Shown one piece after another: positions 59,404 through 64,000 of a stretch of DNA of 64,000 bases (the first letter of the stretch is position 1; each line of letters begins with the position of its first letter). The position numbers were made by a program, and so were the translations under genes. The stretch spans positions 248,001 through 312,000 of the forward strand of contig JAKSZP010009194.1 in assembly GCA_022478985.1 (NCBI GenBank). Direction: 5' to 3'. Under the pieces are notes generated by a model. It was given only the letters and a program-made list of their open reading frames with translations, had not been told where the DNA came from and searched no databases. Source of the DNA: Massospora cicadina (Eukaryota; Entomophthoromycota; Entomophthoromycetes; Entomophthorales; Entomophthoraceae).

Positions 59404-60770
59404 CTAGAGTTCTAGCACCTCTGACCATTGCTGGTTGGTAATCACCATTGCTAGCCACAGTTCTAGCAGTGGTGGGCTTACAGGCCATACTATTCTAAGA
59501 TGATTAGTAGCTTTATTGCGTGCAATAAGCAATCCGTCAGGGAAAGCCAAATGCGTGGTCTTATAACACCCGGAGATTATGCGTGAGAATTTTGAGATCT
59601 GGCAGAGCTGATCAGAGATAATCCAAATGGTCTTCAATACCAAACCTCTGTGATAGGGGTACTTGTTGCTCATAACCTTGGCAATGAGCACACAGTGAAT
59701 TACCCATACTGTAACGCACTGGCTCCTTCCAATGAGCCACAAATGAGTTGGGCAACAGAATCCATGTTACAGACCATAGGGCTGACAGGGCTCCTGATAC
59801 TACTCTCCTTGTGCGCGCGCTACAAGATTGGACAAGCACCCCCTGGAAGACAGTTGCAAGTATACTTAACCCCAGCAACATGCCTTGACTCCAAGACAAG
59901 GTATAAAGGGAGGCAATAACTCTCCCAAGCTCACTCTCAAAGTCCAATTCTTGTTGATTCAAGCCAAACATGGCTGCAGTTAGGCAATATCTTTAAAATA
60001 AACTCAAAGTATAAATATATGAATTTTAAGTTTTTTTATTTAATATTGGACCAGGTTGATAGAAAACAGAACTGAGAAGCCTCCAGCTCCCAGTTCCTTC
60101 TCTATATACACATGCTAAAAGCTAATATAAAATATAACACAAGCTTATGGTGCTAATCTGACTGATGCTTGGTGTAAACCTTACAGCAGGATCGCGAAAT
60201 CCTCACTCAATGGTTCTGTGCCAGTTCTGATCCTCAACAGTTCTGCGCCAGTTCCATTTCGAATCCCAAACAAACTGCAAAACTTCCAAGCACCCATTTT
60301 ATTCCATTTTTGATTCGAATCCAAATTGAATCTCGAAACTACCCATGTTACTCGATTCCCATTTTTCCTCGACTTGGACGCCCATCTTGCTCCTTGGCCT
60401 CCTTCAAGCTCCTGCCCCTTAGGCGTCCTTGCCAGGACCAACATCCCCTCCTCCTCCATACATCCAGACACAGCCTGCCCTGTCTTACCAAAGATCAGGG
60501 CAATGTGATGCTGAGGATAGACCTCAACTGTCACACATACACAATACTGGTAAATGAAGGCTCATAGTTGGATCTGAGCTATTCTCAGGGTTTTTATAAA
60601 GAACAGGTCCTGCGATGGATGTATACCCAGAGGCAAATGATTACCTGATAGGATGTATCACATCATGGATCAGTATTTTTTGAACATGGCACATTCATAA
60701 TAGTAATATGCTATGTCTGCTTCTGGTTTGGTCACTGATATAGAGTCATCCTAACCTTGGTTGGTCTTTA
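59404..60770 (-). pseudogene. LINE 3' end, copy 2, carrying a solo LTR
   Basis: 59404-59700 aligns with 27600-27890, for example on the minus strand KTIWIISDQLCQISKFSRII and CYKTTHLAFPDGLLIARNKA. After the solo LTR, 60541-60730 aligns with 27900-28080. Sequence matching the rest of the RT is absent; an ORF1-like frame begins near 60808 instead. The copy is therefore internally deleted or rearranged. Confidence 0.65.
59710..60535 (-). mobile_element. Solo LTR related to element F
   Basis: On the minus strand it starts TGTGACAGTTGAGG and ends GTGCGTTACA. CATAC at 59705-59709 is repeated exactly at 60536-60540. It encodes a hydrophobic frame like that of F (from about 59971). TATAAAGGGAGGC on the minus strand near the LTR middle (complement of 59898-59918 region) may be its promoter box. 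At 826 bp it is longer than the F LTRs (about 624 bp). Confidence 0.8.
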
Positions 60771-60807
60771 ATGGATCATAGTTTATTGATTGGATATTTG
60801 GGATTAG

Positions 60808-61598
60808 CTATCGATGTATTATCAAGCTATGGCCCCCTGTTGGAATGCCTTCATTGGGGATTATGCCCAATTGTGTATCGGGCATTCCACCCAATAAGTT
60901 ACTCATGCTACCAAATTGATTTTGGTCAGGGACCATTTGCCCCCCTGACTGGGCTGTTTTGGGGTTGGCACCTGACTTGTTCTTCACCCAAATACCCCAA
61001 GCTGATTCAGTAAGTTTCTCCATGTTGGTAGAAAACTTTTTATTGATTGACTCTATTAGTTTGAATTGCTGATTTTTGTTATTTGAATCTGAGTCAGTTT
61101 TGGATTCTACCAATACCTCATCTGGGTTTTTTGCTTTATTGGCAAAAGTTTTCTCACCCTGCAAGGCCCCAGTCCCCCTGCTGATTGAGGTTTGCTGGAG
61201 AATATTCATGACTCCACTGTTCTTAATATTGGCCCTCACTCCTGGAAGGTTGCATTTGTCATCTGGGTATTGGTGGGCATTGATCCTAAGGAGTTGACCC
61301 TATCATTCATACTATTCATTAGTGCTCTGTGACCCATCTTCACATTTGTTCATTTTGTAGTCATTCGTGTCATCAGTTTGTTACTTGGTGCATATGTGGT
61401 GGAATGCCCAGCCCCATTTCTAGTCATGTTGGGGCTTGGGCCAGTGGGAAGGTCAGCAGATGGTTCATCCATCTCAATGACCTTAGTTTTATTATTAATA
61501 AAACTCACTATCAGCATGGGCAAGTCATCCGTTTCTATGTGCTGTGCACAGATGGGTAGCTTGCCTTCCCTACGCTTGGTTAGTTGGCCTTTGTTCAC
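60808..61598 (-). pseudogene. ORF1-like or unknown frame upstream of LINE copy 2
   Basis: Two long minus-strand pieces, 61350-61598 (GQLTKRREGKLPICAQHIET and onward) and 60808-61239 (143 residues, TSISRGTGALQGEKTFANKA and onward), join through one stop and a frameshift. About 250 residues, polar, rich in Asn, Lys and Ser, with no zinc knuckle. CAQHIETDDLPMLIVSFINN could be a small folded segment. The position upstream of a LINE end suggests ORF1, but it is not alignable by eye to the ORF1-like genes above. Confidence 0.4.
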
Positions 61599-61701
61599 TG
61601 TCTATAAAATTGCAGTGTGGTATGGCAGTTGGTTGCTCTCTCAGTTCTTGTTCAATTTACTTTTTGTTATAAAAAGTGATATTTGTGAGAGAGAGAGGGA
61701 T

Positions 61702-62363
61702 GAGCCAATTATGCTAGAGGAGGTATTTTTAAAATCAATTGGACTTTTGATTCAAAGTTTTTGATTTAGATAAACTTGTTAAATACCCGAATGACCACTA
61801 ACCACTTAACAAAACCATTTAAAATATCAAATCAGCTGAATATCAAACTGCTCAGCTATAACGATATAGTGAATACCATCGAAGTATATACAGGATTTTC
61901 ACTTGTTACATATAAAACTTTTTACTTTACTATGAAAATTAAAAGTCAGGCTTCAAGATGTACACGGACCCCCTCCCGTTCACCTATAGCCAAATTTTCA
62001 GAGCTCTATATGCTCTAGTTTTGGCTGGGCATCGCGCACACACACATACACATTTGCTTTTATATATAGATTACTCCAGGATTCGAACAACTGACCTTTT
62101 ATAGAGTTGAAGTTTAGATCCAAAAGCTGAGCCGATTATGCTAGAGGAGGTATTTTTGAAATCAATTGGACTTTTGATTCAAAGTTTTGATTTAGATAAA
62201 CTTGTTAAATACCCGAATGACCACTAACCACTTAACAAAACCATTTAAAATATCAAATCAGCTGAATATCAAACTGCTCAGCTATAACGATATAGCGAAT
62301 ACCATCGAAGTATATATAGGATTTTCACTTGTTACATATAAAGCTTTTTATTTTACTATTAAA
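61702..62363 (+). repeat. Tandem duplication of an H-related unit
   Basis: 61702-61940 and 62129-62363 are about 95% identical by eye (GAGCC[A/G]ATTATGCTAGAGG through TTTTACTAT). They end, directly or after extra sequence, in TATATATAGAT at 62064 and 62486. The second tail region reads GACAGACAGACATTCATTTT then TATATATATAGAT. Confidence 0.8.
62071..62152 (-). repeat. tRNA-derived sequence, copy 2 (SINE head)
   Basis: On the minus strand TAGCATAATCGG (62132-62143) fits an A box and GTTCGAATCC (62079-62088) is a perfect B-box core. Spacing is about 44 bases, as in tRNA genes. The T-stem does not pair properly, so it is a pol III promoter-bearing repeat rather than a tRNA gene. Confidence 0.6.
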
Positions 62364-62536
62364 ATAATATTTTTAAAATTCATAAACCTTCTCAGGCATA
62401 CACACAACAACTCACCAAAGTTTCATCACAATTGGATGAATGGTATAGGAATGCATTCGAGACAGACAGACATTCATTTTTATATATATAGATAAACTAA
62501 GTTTCAATATAACTCAAAGCACTTTTGATTAATTAA

Positions 62537-62843
62537 CCCTTTCAGTCATTTTCAAAAAAATCATCCGTTTTTTTGGCCTTAAATTTGGCACGGATTTCTT
62601 AGCCGGCGTTCACTCTTTTTGTAATCATTTTGGTCCTTGTCCGTAACATAAATATCTAGTAGATTTGGTCTTTGTTCATAACATAAATTTTTGGTAAATT
62701 GGTCCTTGTCCTTAACACGAATATTCGACAAATTTTGAAATAAATCTATATAAATCTTATTTTAAGTGGACGCATATATGCGTTTTTAGATTTACATACC
62801 CCTCGGTTTTTGAACGCATATATGCGTCGAATGATTGAAAGGG
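62537..62843. mobile_element. piggyBac-like MITE, 307 bp
   Basis: It is flanked by TTAA at 62533-62536 and 62844-62847. Terminal inverted repeats CCCTTTCAGTCATT and AATGATTGAAAGGG differ at one position. TTAA target and CCC/GGG ends are the piggyBac hallmark. Inside are three tandem 35-bp units (62629-62733, TTTGGTCCTTGTCC...) and two copies of the palindrome ACGCATATATGCGT (62770-62783, 62814-62827). It has no coding capacity. Confidence 0.85.
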
Positions 62844-62968
62844 TTAAGTTAAGAATTAATTGTTAAAAATACATTAAATTAAAAGAATTATCGCACTTTA
62901 TATTTTTGAGATTAAGCTTAGTAATAAATCGTTTTGTTTAGCCTAGTTTACAATCGTTTTACCCTTAA

Positions 62969-63981
62969 ATGGAAGGTAAAAAAGTTACAAAAGAAATACT
63001 AGAGGTGTTGTTATTTGCAGTTAAGAAGTATTCATTGAAAAGTGTATTATATGAAATTGAATTTTTTCTAAGGCTACTAGGAATAAATTCGTTCTTTTCA
63101 CTACTTGCTAAAAATAAAACTATATATGAGTTGTCAGATGAAATAGCGGTAATTAATAAAGTAAAGTTACAATGGAATAAAAAAAGAAAATGCTATAGAA
63201 AAAATGATGTCTATTTTTCCAGAAATTACTGGTCTTAGAGACTCTGAAGTTATAGAATATCCATTAGATAGTAAGTTTATGATACATTTTTAAAGACAAA
63301 GTTATAGCTAGCAAGTTTATTATTAATTCAAATCGTGATTATCCATTTTATTTTACAATGCGTTCAGATATCAACAAAGATGAAGGCAATGATTTAGTTT
63401 TACCTATTGATAAATTTAATGAAATCCTGGCCTCAAGCATAAAAACTATTAACGATTCACATATGCTTAAAAACATTAGCCTCGAAGAACTTATATCTAA
63501 TAAAATTGTAAACGATATAAAAAATTCATTTGCTGAGATTCACTTGAAATCTTTCAAAACAAAAAACGATAGTGAGAATGATATTTTTGAAGATTTGGAA
63601 ATATGCGACTCTTCTTTTATATCAAACGATTTAAACGCTTACATAATGGCATTGCTAATTGAGCCATATGACTTTAACTTGAATCAGTTAGCAATTAAAA
63701 TGGCGAGCATGTTTAAATCAAAGGATTGTAAAGTACTGAAAGAAAAGGCTAGATGTTTATTAGATAATAATAGAAAGAAAGACATAAACATTACCAAAAA
63801 GTTTATTGACGATATCTTTGGATATTTTGAAAAACTATTAAAAATGAAAGAAAAGGGATTAAGTCTTTTTATTAACTCTAAATATATCAATTTCGACATA
63901 TTATCTTCTTTAAATCAAAAAATCTTTTTAAAGCTTTTAGTCATATTAATGAAATCTTTAAAATATCATTTAAAGTACTAA
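62969..63981 (+). pseudogene. AT-rich unknown gene with two frameshifts
   Basis: Three overlapping frames join into about 335 residues: 62969 to about 63200 (MEGKKVTKEILEVLLFAVKK), about 63204-63290 (MMSIFPEITGLRDSEVIEYP), and from about 63289 to 63981 (FKDKVIASKFIINSNRDYPF, then MRSDINKDEGNDLVLPIDKF). Residues are mostly Lys, Asn, Ile, Leu and Asp, with helical spacing in the second half. Codons are very AT-rich, unlike the retroelements. The last 207 codons have no stop. No motif recognised; it may be a host gene or belong to a DNA transposon or virus-like element. Confidence 0.5.
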
Positions 63982-64000
63982 ATACAATCCAAGCAACTAA

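Noticed and set aside
62071..62152. Functional tRNA gene on the minus strand
   Set aside because: A and B boxes are present, but the T-stem and acceptor stem do not pair and copies are dispersed; a SINE-type repeat fits better.

Overview
The window is a eukaryotic, AT-rich, gene-poor block made almost entirely of decayed, nested transposable elements. The Ty3/gypsy families, a chromodomain integrase, LINE reverse transcriptase remnants and the large repeat load fit a large-genome fungus best. The host assignment is inference; no rRNA gene, conserved host gene or telomere repeat was seen. Nearly every coding region is broken. Many in-frame stops are TGA where a CGA arginine codon is expected, which points to CpG deamination after insertion.

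Layout. 1-2606: 3' half of Ty3 element A and its 3' LTR. 3035-21382: element E1, about 18.3 kb, bounded by 1.15-kb LTRs and a near-matching 5-bp duplication (ATCGC/ATCAC). E1 interrupts an unknown minus-strand gene whose halves lie at 2720-3034 and 21383-21868. Nested in E1 are Ty3 element B (5569-12491), a 109-bp retroposon (14344-14452) and a roughly 3-kb block of coding remnants and AT-rich repeats (about 16.56-19.7 kb). 21.9-31.4 kb: AT-rich DNA, a LINE ORF1-like gene (24933-26607), two copies of a dispersed repeat, and a minus-strand LINE reverse transcriptase (27560-30650). 33110-42600: minus-strand chromovirus D, split by Ty3 element C1 (33481-40263), whose gag carries a 303-base poly-G tract. 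42600-44595: LTR and gag start of E3. 44596-54588: C2, a second family-C copy on the minus strand, split within its reverse transcriptase by the tandem three-LTR non-autonomous element F (46986-50505). 54589-62490: AT-rich DNA with a large palindrome, a second ORF1-like gene carrying a solo LTR, a LINE 3' end carrying an F-related solo LTR, and duplicated tRNA-derived repeats. 62537-62843: piggyBac-like MITE with TTAA flanks. 62969-63981: AT-rich unknown gene with two frameshifts.

How the parts relate. Families A, B, C, D and E each encoded a standard Gag-PR-RT-RNase H-integrase set. B, C1, E1 and E3 share a primer-binding site beginning TGGTGCTC. Gag of B and C carries a collagen-like Gly-X-Y segment. 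F and the related solo LTR at 59710-60535 carry the start of a hydrophobic ORF inside the LTR. Relative ages can be read from nesting: the 21-bp retroposon is younger than F, F is younger than C2, C1 is younger than D, and B is younger than E1.
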